Source: Catenulispora acidiphila DSM 44928 (lineage in GTDB: Bacteria > Actinomycetota > Actinomycetes > Streptomycetales > Catenulisporaceae). From it: 64,000 nt of DNA. Shown in pieces: positions 35,300 to 46,300 of this stretch. The stretch lies in contig NC_013131.1 in the NCBI RefSeq assembly GCF_000024025.1, forward strand, positions 5,704,001 to 5,768,000, read 5' to 3'. How positions within the stretch are numbered: position 1 is the stretch's first letter; each line of letters begins with the position of its first letter. Position numbers and translations under genes: made by a program. Below the pieces are notes generated by a model. It ran no database searches. It saw nothing but the letters and a program-made list of their open reading frames with translations, and had not been told where the DNA came from.

Positions 35300-36067
35300 G
35301 TGAACGAACAGACCTGTCACCGCTTCACCGACCGGGTCGCCGTGGTGACCGGAGCGGCCGGCGGCATCGGCGCGGCCACCGCCCGGCGCCTGGCGGCCGA
35401 GGGCGCGGCGGTGATCGCCGTGGACATCGCCGACGACGCCGGGCGCGCCGTGGCCGAGGAGATCACCGCCTCCGGCGGCCGGGCCGAGTACCGGTCCGGC
35501 GACGTGGCCAGCGCCGCGGCGTGGGACGCGCTGGCCGAGCACGTCCAAGGCCGCTACGGGCGCCTGGACGTACTGCACAGCAACGCCTACAAGGTGGTCG
35601 TCAAACCGGCCCACGAACTCACCGAGCCCGAATGGGACGGCCAGCTCGCCGTCACGCTCAAAGCGGCCTGGCTCGGCGTGCGCGCCTTCGCCGGTATGCT
35701 CGGCGAATCTCAGGGTTCGATCGTGCTCACCTCGTCGGTCCACGCGCTGGTCGGCCTGCCCGGCCATCCCGCCTACGCCGCGGCGAAGGGGGCGCTGTGC
35801 GCGCTGGGGCGGCAGCTGGCTGTCGAGTACGGCCCGCGGGTGCGCGTCAACACGGTCCTGCCCGGCCCGATCCTGACCGCCGCGTGGGACCGCGTCGACG
35901 CCGAGCGGCGGGCGGCCAGCGTCTCCGAGACGGTCGCCGGGCGGTTCGGGCGCCCCGAGGAGGTGGCCGCGGCGGTGGCGTTCCTGGCCTCGGCCGACGC
36001 CTCCTTCGTGACCGGCGCGAACCTGGTCGTGGACGGCGGCTGGTCCGTCGTCAAAGCTTCGTCATGA
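35300..36067 (+). CDS. SDR-family sugar dehydrogenase (galactose 1-dehydrogenase candidate)
   Basis: Short-chain dehydrogenase, 255 aa, GTG start with AGGGTGG just upstream. Cofactor motif TGAAGGIG (residues 17-24), catalytic Ser145/146, Tyr159 and Lys163 (YAAAK), and the terminal VDGGWSVV typical of classical SDRs. The usual NNAG is changed to SNAYK. First gene of the galactonate arm; because the arm lacks any other oxidase and starts from free galactose, oxidation of D-galactose to galactonolactone is the likely reaction. A role on another sugar or sugar acid cannot be excluded. No lactonase gene is present in the arm. Confidence 0.87.
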   Translation: MNEQTCHRFTDRVAVVTGAAGGIGAATARRLAAEGAAVIAVDIADDAGRAVAEEITASGGRAEYRSGDVASAAAWDALAEHVQGRYGRLDVLHSNAYKVVVKPAHELTEPEWDGQLAVTLKAAWLGVRAFAGMLGESQGSIVLTSSVHALVGLPGHPAYAAAKGALCALGRQLAVEYGPRVRVNTVLPGPILTAAWDRVDAERRAASVSETVAGRFGRPEEVAAAVAFLASADASFVTGANLVVDGGWSVVKASS

Positions 36068-36087
36068 CAGCCGGAAGGGTTCCAAGG

Positions 36088-36807
36088 ATGAGTGTCCAGG
36101 TACGCGGTCTGCACGGCCAGGCCGTCGACGTGATCGGAGAGCGGATCGTGCGCGGCGACAACGCCCCGGGCGATCTGCTCTATCCCGATCAGATCGAGGC
36201 CGAGCTCGGGGTCAGCAAGACCGTGGTGCGCGAGGCGCTGCGGGTCCTGGCTTCCAAAGGACTCATCGACTCCCGCCAGAAACGCGGCACGTTCGTCCGG
36301 CCGCGCGCGGACTGGAACCTGCTGGACGCCGACGTCCTGCGCTGGCGCGGACAGGGAGTGCCCGACGAGGGCTTCCTGGACGATCTGGCCGAGGTCCGCG
36401 CGATCGTCGAACCGGCCGGCGCCCGGCTGGCGGCCCGCCGCCGCACCGAGGCCGACCTGGTCGCGCTGACCGAGGCGATCGAGCAGATGGACGCCGCCGG
36501 CGGCGACGTCCCGGCGACCGTCGAGGCCGACCTGGCCTTCCACCGCGCCCTGCTGGCCGCCGCGCACAACGAACTGCTCACCGGCATGGAGGTCGTCATC
36601 GAAGCCGGTCTGCGCGTGCGCGACAGCTTCGTGCACGGCGCCGACCACGGTCCCGACGACGCCGTCCCGGCGCACCGGGCGGTGGTCGACGCGATCCGCG
36701 CCCAGGACCCCGACGCGGCCTCGCGCGCCGTGGAGGACCTGCTCGCCAAGGCCATCGCCGACCTGCGGGCCCTGATAGCCGGACCCGACGGGACGACGAC
36801 CGCATGA
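36088..36807 (+). CDS. GntR/FadR-family regulator (DgoR-like)
   Basis: Winged-helix regulator, 239 aa. HTH: IVRGDNAPGDLLYPDQIEAELGVSKTVVREALRVLASKGLIDSRQKRGTFV in normal GntR order; FadR/FCD helical sensor with VRAIVEPAGARLAARRR, EADLAFHRALLAAAHNELL (metal/ligand His) and PAHRAVVDAI. ATG 36088 is taken since GGAAGGG precedes it; ATG 36064, overlapping the SDR stop, is also in frame. It lies between SDR and dgoD and overlaps dgoD by 4 bp. Likely galactonate- or KDGal-responsive repressor of both arms through the dyad at 35259. Confidence 0.9.
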   Translation: MSVQVRGLHGQAVDVIGERIVRGDNAPGDLLYPDQIEAELGVSKTVVREALRVLASKGLIDSRQKRGTFVRPRADWNLLDADVLRWRGQGVPDEGFLDDLAEVRAIVEPAGARLAARRRTEADLVALTEAIEQMDAAGGDVPATVEADLAFHRALLAAAHNELLTGMEVVIEAGLRVRDSFVHGADHGPDDAVPAHRAVVDAIRAQDPDAASRAVEDLLAKAIADLRALIAGPDGTTTA

Positions 36808-37949
36808 AGATCACCTCGCTGGAGACGTTCCTGGTCGCGCCCCGGTGGCTGTTCCTGCGCATCGGGACCGACGAGGGCCTGGCCGGCTGGGGCGAGCCGG
36901 TCCTGGAGGGGCGCGCCGAGACGGTCCGCGCCGCCGTCGCCGAACTGTCCGAATACCTGATCGGCGAAGACCCGCTGCGCCTGGAGCACCACTGGCAGGT
37001 GCTGACCAAGGGCGGCTTCTACCGGGGCGGACCGGTGCTGTCCTCGGCCGTGGCCGGTATCGACCAGGCGCTGTGGGACCTGGCCGGGAAGACCTACGGC
37101 GTGCCGGTGCACCAGCTGCTCGGCGGACCGGTCCGCGAGCGGGCCCGGGTGTACGCCTGGATCGGCGGCGACCGTCCGACGCAGGTCGCCGAACTGGCCG
37201 CCGAGCAGGTCGAAGCCGGGTTCACCGCGGTGAAGATGAACGGCTCGGCGCAGATGCGGCACATCGACACCCCGGCTGCCACCGCGGCGGTCACCGCCCG
37301 GGTCGCCGCCGTGCGCGAGGTGCTGGGCGCCGATCGGGACGTCGTCGTCGACTTCCACGGCCGGATGTCCACCGCGATGTCGCGGCGTCTGCTGCGGATG
37401 CTCGAACCCTTGCAGCCGTTGTTCGTCGAAGAGCCCGTGCTCCCGGAGAACAGCCGCGATCTGCGGTCCCTGGCCGAGTCTTCGGGCGTGCCGTTGGCTG
37501 TCGGCGAGCGCCTGTACTCCCGGTGGGACTTCCGGGACGTGCTGCCCAGCGGGATCGCCGTGGCGCAGCCCGACGTCTCGCACGCCGGCGGCATCTCCGA
37601 ACTGCGCCGCATCGCCGCGGCCGCCGAGACCTACGACGTGGCGATGGCGCCGCACTGCCCGCTCGGGCCGATCGCGCTGGCGGCCAGTCTTCAAGTGGAC
37701 TTCGCCACGCCCAACTTCCTGATCCAGGAGCAGAGCCTGGGTCTGCACTACAACCGCGGCAACGAGATGCTCGACTACCTGCTCGACCCGGAGCCGCTGC
37801 GGGTCCGCGACGGCCACATCGACCGGCTGACCGGTCCGGGTCTGGGGATCGAGATCGACGAGGCCGCGGTGCGCCGCGCCGACGAGACCGGCCACCACTG
37901 GCGGAACCCGGTGTGGCACCACCAGGACGGGTCGTTCGCGGAATGGTGA
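36804..37949 (+). CDS. dgoD: D-galactonate dehydratase
   Basis: Mandelate-racemase/enolase-superfamily enzyme, 381 aa, converting D-galactonate to 2-keto-3-deoxygalactonate. It is close to Escherichia coli DgoD along its length: PPRWMFLKIETDEG becomes APRWLFLRIGTDEG, and FYRGGP, GIDQALWD, APHCPLGPIALAA and the C-terminal SFAEW are shared. Mg ligands Asp183, Glu209 and Glu235 and the catalytic His185 (DFHGRMS) and His284 (MAPHCPLG) fall at the same or adjacent numbers. Translation is coupled to the GntR gene by ATGA. This assignment anchors the pathway call for the whole island. Confidence 0.95.
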   Translation: MKITSLETFLVAPRWLFLRIGTDEGLAGWGEPVLEGRAETVRAAVAELSEYLIGEDPLRLEHHWQVLTKGGFYRGGPVLSSAVAGIDQALWDLAGKTYGVPVHQLLGGPVRERARVYAWIGGDRPTQVAELAAEQVEAGFTAVKMNGSAQMRHIDTPAATAAVTARVAAVREVLGADRDVVVDFHGRMSTAMSRRLLRMLEPLQPLFVEEPVLPENSRDLRSLAESSGVPLAVGERLYSRWDFRDVLPSGIAVAQPDVSHAGGISELRRIAAAAETYDVAMAPHCPLGPIALAASLQVDFATPNFLIQEQSLGLHYNRGNEMLDYLLDPEPLRVRDGHIDRLTGPGLGIEIDEAAVRRADETGHHWRNPVWHHQDGSFAEW

Positions 37950-38800
37950 GGCGGCTGCCCTTGGACGTCCGCACCGATCTCGTCCATGGCGGACGCTGGA
38001 CGTCGCTGCGGGGCGCAGACCGCGAGTGGCTGTGGCAGAACCCTGATGCTGCTGGTCGTTCCTCGGTGCTGCCCGGGCAGTCCTTCGTCGACGCCGGCGG
38101 GCTGGAGGAGTGTGTGCCGACGGTCCGGGGTACGCCGGACCACGGCGATGCCTGGTCCCGGCCGTGGCGGTCGAACGGCGGCACCGAGGTATGCCAGAGT
38201 CCTGATTTTGTCCTGACCAGGCGCATCGAAGCAGACGGGGATTCGCTGCGGGTCCACTACGTTCTGCGGGCCGAGCCGGGATACCGGTTCCTGTGGGCGG
38301 CGCACGCGTTGCTGGATGTCTCGGAGCAGGCTGTGCTCCGTGCTTCTGACAGCACTGCGACCAGGGTGTATCCGGACGCGGGAGCTCGCTACGCTGAGGG
38401 TCTGTGGCCCGCGCCGTGGCAGGAGGTCCGGCTGGACCGGCTGGGTCCGGACGACGGCACGGCGCTCGGCGCGATCCTCACCGGATGCCGGGGCGCGACG
38501 GTGGTCGACGGTGCGGACGCGTTGTCCTTCGCACTGCGCGCCGATCCGGGTGTCCCGGTGTCGCTGGCGCTGTGGCGGAACCTGCGCGGCTTCCCCGCGA
38601 GGCACCCCTATCGCAGCATCGGTGTCGAGCCGATGCTCGGCGCCGTGTTCGACCTCGCCGAAGCCGGTCCCGGCGATGCCGCCGTGGTGTCGGAGAGCGG
38701 CGAGATCCGCTGGGAGATGGCGGTGACCGCCACTCGGCGCGATGACACGCATGACACGCATGCCGCTCACGACGCGCATGACGCTCACGACTTCGACTGA
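37943..38800 (+). CDS. Aldose 1-epimerase-like protein (mutarotase fold)
   Basis: 285-aa galactose-mutarotase-like beta-sandwich. Typical features: HGGRWTSLRGADREWLW, VDAGGLEECVPTV, a central His in FLWAAHALLDVSE and a late FPARHPYRSIGVEPM. It probably interconverts anomers of the imported galactose to supply the dehydrogenase, though some family members act on other sugars. ATG overlaps the dgoD end by 7 bp; GTG 37946 (4-bp overlap) is an alternative start. The C-terminus is a His/Asp/Ala run (DDTHDTHAAHDAHDAHDFD), coded by imperfect 9- to 12-bp repeats. Confidence 0.82.
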   Translation: MVRRLPLDVRTDLVHGGRWTSLRGADREWLWQNPDAAGRSSVLPGQSFVDAGGLEECVPTVRGTPDHGDAWSRPWRSNGGTEVCQSPDFVLTRRIEADGDSLRVHYVLRAEPGYRFLWAAHALLDVSEQAVLRASDSTATRVYPDAGARYAEGLWPAPWQEVRLDRLGPDDGTALGAILTGCRGATVVDGADALSFALRADPGVPVSLALWRNLRGFPARHPYRSIGVEPMLGAVFDLAEAGPGDAAVVSESGEIRWEMAVTATRRDDTHDTHAAHDAHDAHDFD

Positions 38801-38812
38801 GGGGACTCCCCC

Positions 38813-39448
38813 GTGAACCTGACCGACATCCCCTTCCGGACCCTGGCGATCGTGCGGGGCACCGACCGCGACGCCGCACTGCGTACCGTCCTGGTGCTGG
38901 CCGAGGAGGGTCTGACCACCGTCGAGGTGTCGCTGACCACGCCCGGCGCGCTGTGGGTGATCGAGCAGGCGCGGCGCGAACTCGGGCCCGAGGCCGGGCT
39001 CGGCGCCGGGACCGTGGTCACCGCCGACGACGCGATCCGGGCCGTCGAAGCGGGCGCCGGCTTCCTGGTGACGCCCGGTCTGGGCGCCGCCTTGCGGGAA
39101 GCGCCGACGACCGGGCTCCCGATGTTCGTCGGCGCCTCGACGCCCAGCGAGGTCATCGACGCCGACGCGTACGGCGCCACCGCGGTGAAGCTCTTCCCCG
39201 CCTCGCACGGCGGACCGCGGTATCTCAAAGCTCTGCGGGACCCGTTCCCGACCATCGCGTTCGTCCCGGTCGGCGGTGTCGATCGCGAAGCGGCGCCGGC
39301 GTTCCTGGCCGCCGGCGCGGTCGCCGTCGGCGTCGGATCGCCGCTGATCGGCGACGCGGCGAAGGGCGGCGACCTGGCGGCGCTGCGACAGCGCGCGGCG
39401 GACTGGCGTGCGGTGATGACCGAGGCGATCGGGGCGGTCAGCGCATGA
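38813..39448 (+). CDS. 2-keto-3-deoxy-6-phospho-(galacto/glu)conate aldolase
   Basis: Class I aldolase of the KDPG/KDPGal family, 211 aa, cleaving the phosphorylated keto-deoxy acid into pyruvate and glyceraldehyde 3-phosphate. Signature pieces: FRTLAIVRGTD, TVEVSLTTPGA, LGAGTVVT, GFLVTPGL, Schiff-base Lys126 in AVKLFPAS, and PVGGVDRE. GTG start with GAGGGG upstream. In this context the galacto-substrate (DgoA role) is favoured; family members often accept both epimers. Confidence 0.92.
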   Translation: MNLTDIPFRTLAIVRGTDRDAALRTVLVLAEEGLTTVEVSLTTPGALWVIEQARRELGPEAGLGAGTVVTADDAIRAVEAGAGFLVTPGLGAALREAPTTGLPMFVGASTPSEVIDADAYGATAVKLFPASHGGPRYLKALRDPFPTIAFVPVGGVDREAAPAFLAAGAVAVGVGSPLIGDAAKGGDLAALRQRAADWRAVMTEAIGAVSA

Positions 39449-40410
39449 CGGCGCCGAGCTGCCTGGACGTCCTCACCATCGGCGAGACCATGGCCGCATT
39501 GCGCGCCGACGGAGCCATCCGTCTGGGCTCGGCGATGACACTGTCGCCGGCGGGCGCCGAATCCACCGTCGCGATCGGACTGGCGCGCCTGGGTCATCGG
39601 GCCGGCTGGGTGGGCCGGGTCGGCGCTGACGAGTTCGGCGAACTGATTCTGCGCACCCTTCGGGCCGAAGGCGTCGATCTGACCCACGCGCGCGTGGATC
39701 CGGACGGCCGCCCGACCGGGGTGATGGCCCGCGAGCACCGTGTCGGCAGCCTGATCCGCGTGAGCTACCACCGGAGCGGCTCGGCCGGGTCAGCGCTCGA
39801 ACCCGGCGACGTATTGCCCGCCTTGGAAGGCGGCGCGCGCATTCTGCACCTGACCGGCATCACCCCGGCGCTCAGCCCGAGTGCTGCCGAAGCGGTGCGA
39901 GCCGCCGCCCGACGCGCCCGCGAGCTCGGCGTGAGGGTCAGCTTCGACGTCAACTACCGCTCCCGGCTGTGGTCGCCCGAACGTGCCCGCGACGTGCTGC
40001 TCCCGCTGGCCGAACTCGCCGACGTCCTCATCGCCTCCAGCGACGAGCTGCACCTGGTATCTCCGAATCCCGCCTCCGACGAGGCCGGCGCAGCCGCCGC
40101 GATCCTGGCGCGTGGGACGCGTGAGGTCGTCCTCACCCGAGGCGGCGACGGAGCCAGCGTGATCACGGCCGAGGGCACGATGTCAGTACCCGTACGCCTG
40201 GTACCGGTCGTCGACGTCGTCGGCGCCGGTGACGCCTTCGTCGCCGGCTACCTCTCTGCCCTGCTGGACGACCTGCCCGTCGAAGATCGCCTGCATCGCG
40301 CTGCCACCACCGGCGCCTTCGCCGTCGCCACCGCCGGCGACTGGGAAGGCCTGCCCACGCGCGCCGACCTCGCGCTGCTCGACGAGCCCTCGGGGAGCAC
40401 AGTTCGGTAG
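39445..40410 (+). CDS. 2-keto-3-deoxy-sugar-acid kinase, PfkB family
   Basis: Ribokinase-like kinase, 321 aa, expected to phosphorylate 2-keto-3-deoxygalactonate (or -gluconate) at O6. N-terminal DVLTIGETMAAL and AGAESTVAIGLARLG bind the sugar; the PfkB signature DVVGAGDAFVAGYLSALL contains the catalytic Asp263; SFDVNYRSRLW and ASSDELHLV are also family motifs. Note that E. coli uses the unrelated DgoK; here a KdgK-type enzyme fills the step. Overlaps the aldolase by 4 bp. Last gene of the arm. Confidence 0.92.
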   Translation: MTAPSCLDVLTIGETMAALRADGAIRLGSAMTLSPAGAESTVAIGLARLGHRAGWVGRVGADEFGELILRTLRAEGVDLTHARVDPDGRPTGVMAREHRVGSLIRVSYHRSGSAGSALEPGDVLPALEGGARILHLTGITPALSPSAAEAVRAAARRARELGVRVSFDVNYRSRLWSPERARDVLLPLAELADVLIASSDELHLVSPNPASDEAGAAAAILARGTREVVLTRGGDGASVITAEGTMSVPVRLVPVVDVVGAGDAFVAGYLSALLDDLPVEDRLHRAATTGAFAVATAGDWEGLPTRADLALLDEPSGSTVR

Positions 40411-40477
40411 GCGCTTCAGGCGGGAGGTGTCCAAGATGGGAACGTATCTGGCGCGTAGGAGACAACCGGAGGCACCG

Positions 40478-41395
40478 ATGAAGGCAATCGTCGCGACTGA
40501 TCAGAAAGCGGAAGCAGCCGGGATCACGCTGGCCGAGCGGCCTGAGCCGACGCCAGCGATCAATGACGTGGTCGTCGCGGTCCATGCCTCGGGCTTTGTT
40601 CCGGCGGAGTGGGAGTGGCCCTCGACGTGGGTCGACCGCTCCGGGCACGATCGGGCGCCGGCGATCATCGGTCACGAGTTCGCCGGAGTGGTCTCCGCGC
40701 TCGGCTACGGCACGACGGGTCTGTCGGTGGGCCAGCGGGTGTTCGGGATCACGGACTGGCACCGGGACGGGACCCTGGCCGAATACGCCGCCGTGGAGGC
40801 GCGCAACCTCGCGCCGCTGCCGGGGGACGTCGAGTTCACGGTCGGTGCGAGCCTGCCGATCTCGGGCCTGACCGCGTGGCAGGGACTGTTCCAGCACGGC
40901 CGGTTGCAGGCCGGGCAGACCGCCCTGGCACACGGTGCCGCCGGAGCGGTCGGATCCGTGGTCACGCAGCTCGCGCGGGAGTTCGGCGCCTACGTCATCG
41001 GGACCGGACGCGCGACGGACCGGCAGGCGGCGCTCGACTTCGGCGCGAACGAGTTCCTCGCCCTCGACGAGGACAAGCTCGAAGACGTCGGCGGCGTCGA
41101 CCTCGTCTTCGACGTCATCGGCGGTGAGGTCCAGCGGCGCTCGGCGAGCATCGTCCGGCCCGGCGGGACGCTCGTGACGGTCGTCGGACCCGCCGAGGCC
41201 CGACCCGTCGACGGACTGGCGGTCGACTTCGTCGTCGAGTCCGTTCCGAGCCAGCTGGTGGAGATCGTCAACCGCGTGCGGGACGGACGCCTGCGCATGC
41301 GCATCGGAACCGTCGCGAGCCTCACCGACGCCATTCCCGCCCTCAACCCGACCGAGCGGCGCAAGGGCAAGACGGTCATTCGCCTGCGCCCCTAG
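40478..41395 (+). CDS. NADP-dependent quinone-reductase-like oxidoreductase
   Basis: Zinc-free MDR-family enzyme, 305 aa; ATG 40478 follows GGAGG. GroES-like domain with IIGHEFAGVVSALGYG and nucleotide-binding LAHGAAGAVGSVVTQLARE at about residue 150. The end RKGKTVIRLRP is typical. It follows the galactonate arm by 67 bp with its own ribosome site and lies convergent to a MarR gene, so it is more likely an electrophile or quinone detoxifier in that regulator's neighbourhood than a pathway enzyme. Confidence 0.88.
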   Translation: MKAIVATDQKAEAAGITLAERPEPTPAINDVVVAVHASGFVPAEWEWPSTWVDRSGHDRAPAIIGHEFAGVVSALGYGTTGLSVGQRVFGITDWHRDGTLAEYAAVEARNLAPLPGDVEFTVGASLPISGLTAWQGLFQHGRLQAGQTALAHGAAGAVGSVVTQLAREFGAYVIGTGRATDRQAALDFGANEFLALDEDKLEDVGGVDLVFDVIGGEVQRRSASIVRPGGTLVTVVGPAEARPVDGLAVDFVVESVPSQLVEIVNRVRDGRLRMRIGTVASLTDAIPALNPTERRKGKTVIRLRP

Positions 41396-41427
41396 TCAAC
41401 TAAGCCTGCTTGCCCGCCTGCTTGCCT

Positions 41428-41850
41428 CTAACGCGCGGCGAGCCGCTCCATCAGAGCGGCACACCGCGCCAACTCTTCGCGCTCCTTCTCGGTGAGTTCG
41501 AGCTCGATGGCCTGCGCGAGCCAGCCGGCGCGGCGCCCGCGCTCGGCCTCGAGCGCGGCGCGGCCATCAGGGGAGAGCTCGTTCAGGGACTTGCGGCCGT
41601 CCGTGGGATGCGCACGGCGGACCACGAGTCCCTGTTGCATGAGCAGACCCACCGCGCGCGCCATGGACTGCGGCCGAACGCGCTGGTCGGCGGCCAGGTC
41701 GCTGGTGGTCATGGCTCCGTTGCGGTCGAGGATGCCGAGCACGGAGACCTGCCCGAGCGGGATGCGGTCCTCGTGCTGCACGCGCCGCGTGAGCTTGCCC
41801 ATCGCGGTACGCAGTTCGGTGGCGACGGCAGCGGATTCGGCGGTGGGCAT
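41428..41850 (-). CDS. MarR-family transcription regulator
   Basis: Winged-helix repressor, 140 aa. Core: LGQVSVLGILDRNGAMTTSDLAADQRVRPQSMARAVGLLMQQGLVVRR in standard MarR order, with wing AHPTDGRKSLNELSPDGRA. Divergent from the enolase gene across 189 bp that contains seven 13-bp palindromic units; the first unit begins 24 bp upstream of this start. It is therefore the natural candidate binder. ATG lacks a clear ribosome site. Confidence 0.9.
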   Translation of the reverse strand: MPTAESAAVATELRTAMGKLTRRVQHEDRIPLGQVSVLGILDRNGAMTTSDLAADQRVRPQSMARAVGLLMQQGLVVRRAHPTDGRKSLNELSPDGRAALEAERGRRAGWLAQAIELELTEKEREELARCAALMERLAAR

Positions 41851-41873
41851 AGGGCACTTTAACCGGCGGTGAC

Positions 41874-43326
<1,453 letters not shown>

Positions 43327-43340
43327 GGGGCGGCGCGCGA

Positions 43341-43361
43341 GGGCGTCTCTAGGAGACGCCC
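43341..43361. terminator. Bidirectional terminator hairpin
   Basis: GGGCGTCTC (43341-43349), TAG, GAGACGCCC (43353-43361): perfect 9-bp stem, in the 35-bp gap between convergent enolase and nitrate reductase genes. Outer flanks (GCGAGGG and CCCTCGC) can extend it. Confidence 0.75.
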
Positions 43362-46300
43362 CTAGTAGACGTCCCTCGCGTATCGCTTCTCGGCGGCGAG
43401 CTGCTTGACGTACGCGGCTGCCGACTCCTGGCCGAGGCCGCCGTGGACGGCGGCGATGTCCCGCAGGGCCTGGTCGACGTCCTTGGCCATGCGGTTGGCA
43501 TCGCCGCAGACGTAGAAGTGCGCGCCGTCCTGCAGCCAGGACCACAGCTGCGCGCCGTGGTCGCGCATGCGGTCCTGGACGTAGACCTTGGCCCGCTGGT
43601 CCCGGGAGAAGGCGAGGTCCAGCTGGGTCAGGGTGCCGTGCCGGTGCAGTTCGTCGAGTTCGTCGCGGTAGTAGAAGTCGGTGGCGCGGCGCTGTTCGCC
43701 GAAGAACAGCCAGTTGCGTCCGTGGTGGTCCCGGGCGCGCCGCTCGGCCAGGAAGCCGAGGAACGGCGCGACGCCGGTCCCGGGACCGACCATGATCATG
43801 GGGGTCGCGGGGTCGGTCGGCGGCCGGAAGTGCGCCTGGCGCTGGACGAAGACGTCGACCGGGCTGTTCGGTTCGGCGTCGGCGAGGAAGGTCGAGGCGA
43901 CGCCCTTGCGCGGGCGCCCCGTCCGGCTCTCGAAGCGGTGCACTGAGACGGTCAGCTTCAGCGCCTGCGGATCGGCGAGCGGGCTGGAGGATATGGAGTA
44001 CATGCGCGGCTGGAGCGGCTTGAGGATCTCGGCCCACTCCTGCGCGCTCAGGCGGATCGGGAACTCGCTGACGACGTCGACCGCCTGGCGGTCCCAACTC
44101 CATTTGGCGAGCTCGCCCTTGTTGTCCGGGCGCAGCAGGCGCTTGAGGTCGCGATCGTGCTCGGAGGCCAGGCGCAGCAGGTCGCTGCTGATGCGGGTGA
44201 TGTCCAGATGGCGCAGCAGTGCCTCCGACAGCGGCACGGCATCCGATCCGGAGACGGCGACCTCGGCGCGGGGGTCCAAGCCGGTGACGGCCAGCCACTC
44301 GGCGACCAGGTCCGGGCAGTTCCGCGGCCAGACGCCGAGGGCGTCGCCGGCCTCGTAGGCGAGTTCGCCGGCGCTGGTGTCGAAGGAGAATTGGCGTACC
44401 TCTTTGGCGGCGCCCGGCAAACTCAGCAGACGGTTGCCCGCCAGTGCGGCGGTGAAGGGGTTCGCCTTGGTGGGGCGAGCCGTATCCGTGGCGGCGGGGG
44501 TCGCCACCGGCACGGTGACCGGTTCCGGAAGGGTTCCGGTACCGATACTGGAATTCAACAGGCTGAGAACCTCGTCGAGCCAGACTCGTGACGGCTCCTC
44601 GAAATCCGGCTCGCACTCGACGCGCGGGAGCAGCCGCCGGCCGCCGAGTTCGGCCAGGCGCTCGTCGAGGCGGCGGCCGTGGCCGCAGAAGTCGTCGTAG
44701 TTCGAGTCGCCCAACGCCAGCACGGCGTAGCGGACGTCGTCCAGGGCTGCGGCGTCGGCGGCGGTGAGGCTCTGCCAGAACTCCGCGCCGTTGTCGGGGG
44801 AATCGCCGTCCCCGAAGGTGCTGGTGACGACGAGCACATCGGTTCCGGAGCGCAACGAGGCGAGCGAGGCGGCGTCCATCGCTCGCAGCGACGCGCGCCG
44901 TCCGGCTTCGGCCAGTCTGCGGTTGACGGTGCCCGCGACCTCTTCGGCGTTGCCGGTCTGCGAAGCCCACAGCACGACGACCTCGCGGGTCGGCACGCTG
45001 CCGCCGTCCTCTTCCGGCGGGGTGTCCGGCACTCGCGCGCCGCTGGGAGCAGCGTCCAGCCGCGAGAACATTCCAGCCAGGACGCCGTCGACCCACAGGG
45101 CGTTCTCGGCTGTGAACGGCGAGGTGCGAGGCAGGACCGGCACGGCGCTGCCCGCGACCTCCGACGAGGCGAGACCGGTCAGGAAGCCCGACAGGTACCG
45201 GCGTTCGCCGTCGGCGAGTGCGATCGGAGTCAGGTCGAGGTCGAAGAGGTCGGCGAGCGCCGTCACCCCGAGCACCGCGCGCGCCGGGAGCGCTGTCGCG
45301 GCGCGCGCCGTCGGTGGAACGGGAGTCTCCCGCCGCTCGGTCGGCGTCGCAGGGGACGTGGTCGTGACCGTCGGCGCCTTGGCCAGCGTGACCGCGCACA
45401 CCTTGAACTCGGGCTGGAAGGAGATCGGGTCGACGGCGTCGTTGGTGACCGCGTTGACGCTCAGGTACTCCCCGAACAGGTCGTTCCAGTGGAACGGCGC
45501 GAAGCAGTTCCCGGGCCGCACGCGATCGGTGACCACCGCAGGCAGCACCGCGCGTCCGCGCCGGGAGACCACGGCCACCGGATCGCCGTCGGCGACCTGG
45601 AGCGCGTCGGCGTCCTGCGGGTGGATCTCGACGAAAGGCCCGGGATTCAGCTTGCTGAGTTTGGCCACTTTCCCGGTCTTGGTCAGGGTGTGCCACTGGT
45701 GTTGGAGACGGCCGGTGTTCAGGACGAAGGGGTAGTCGTCGTCCGGAAGCTCGGCGGCGGGCAGATGCGGTCGGGCGAAGAAGACCGCTCGGCCGCTGGC
45801 AGTCGGGAAGGCCAGCCGCGGCTTGGTGCCGTCGGGGTGGATCAGTTCGGTCTGGCTGACGCCGTCGTTGAGGTAGCGGATGGGGTTGCGGTCCGGGCCG
45901 TCGGCGTCGGCGCTGGGCCACTGCACCGGGCTCTGGCGCAGTCGCTGATAGCTGACGCCGCGAATGTCCCAGCCGGTCTTGGGATTCCAGGCGCGCTTGA
46001 TCTCCTCGAAGACCTCCTCGGCGCTGCCGTAGGTGAACGCCTCCTGGAACCCCATCGCGCAGGCGACGCGCGCGATGATCTGCCAGTCCGGTATCGCCTC
46101 GCCGGGCGGGTCGATGGCTTTGCGGACGAGCGTGAGGTTGCGCTCGGAGTTGACCATCACGCCCTCGGCCTCGGCCCACAGCGCCGCCGGCAGCGCGATG
46201 TCGGCGTAGGCGTTGGTCTCGGTGTCGGCGAAGACGTCCTGGGTGATGACCAGCTCGGCGGCTTCCAAGCCGGCGATGACGGTCTTGCGGTTGGCCACGG

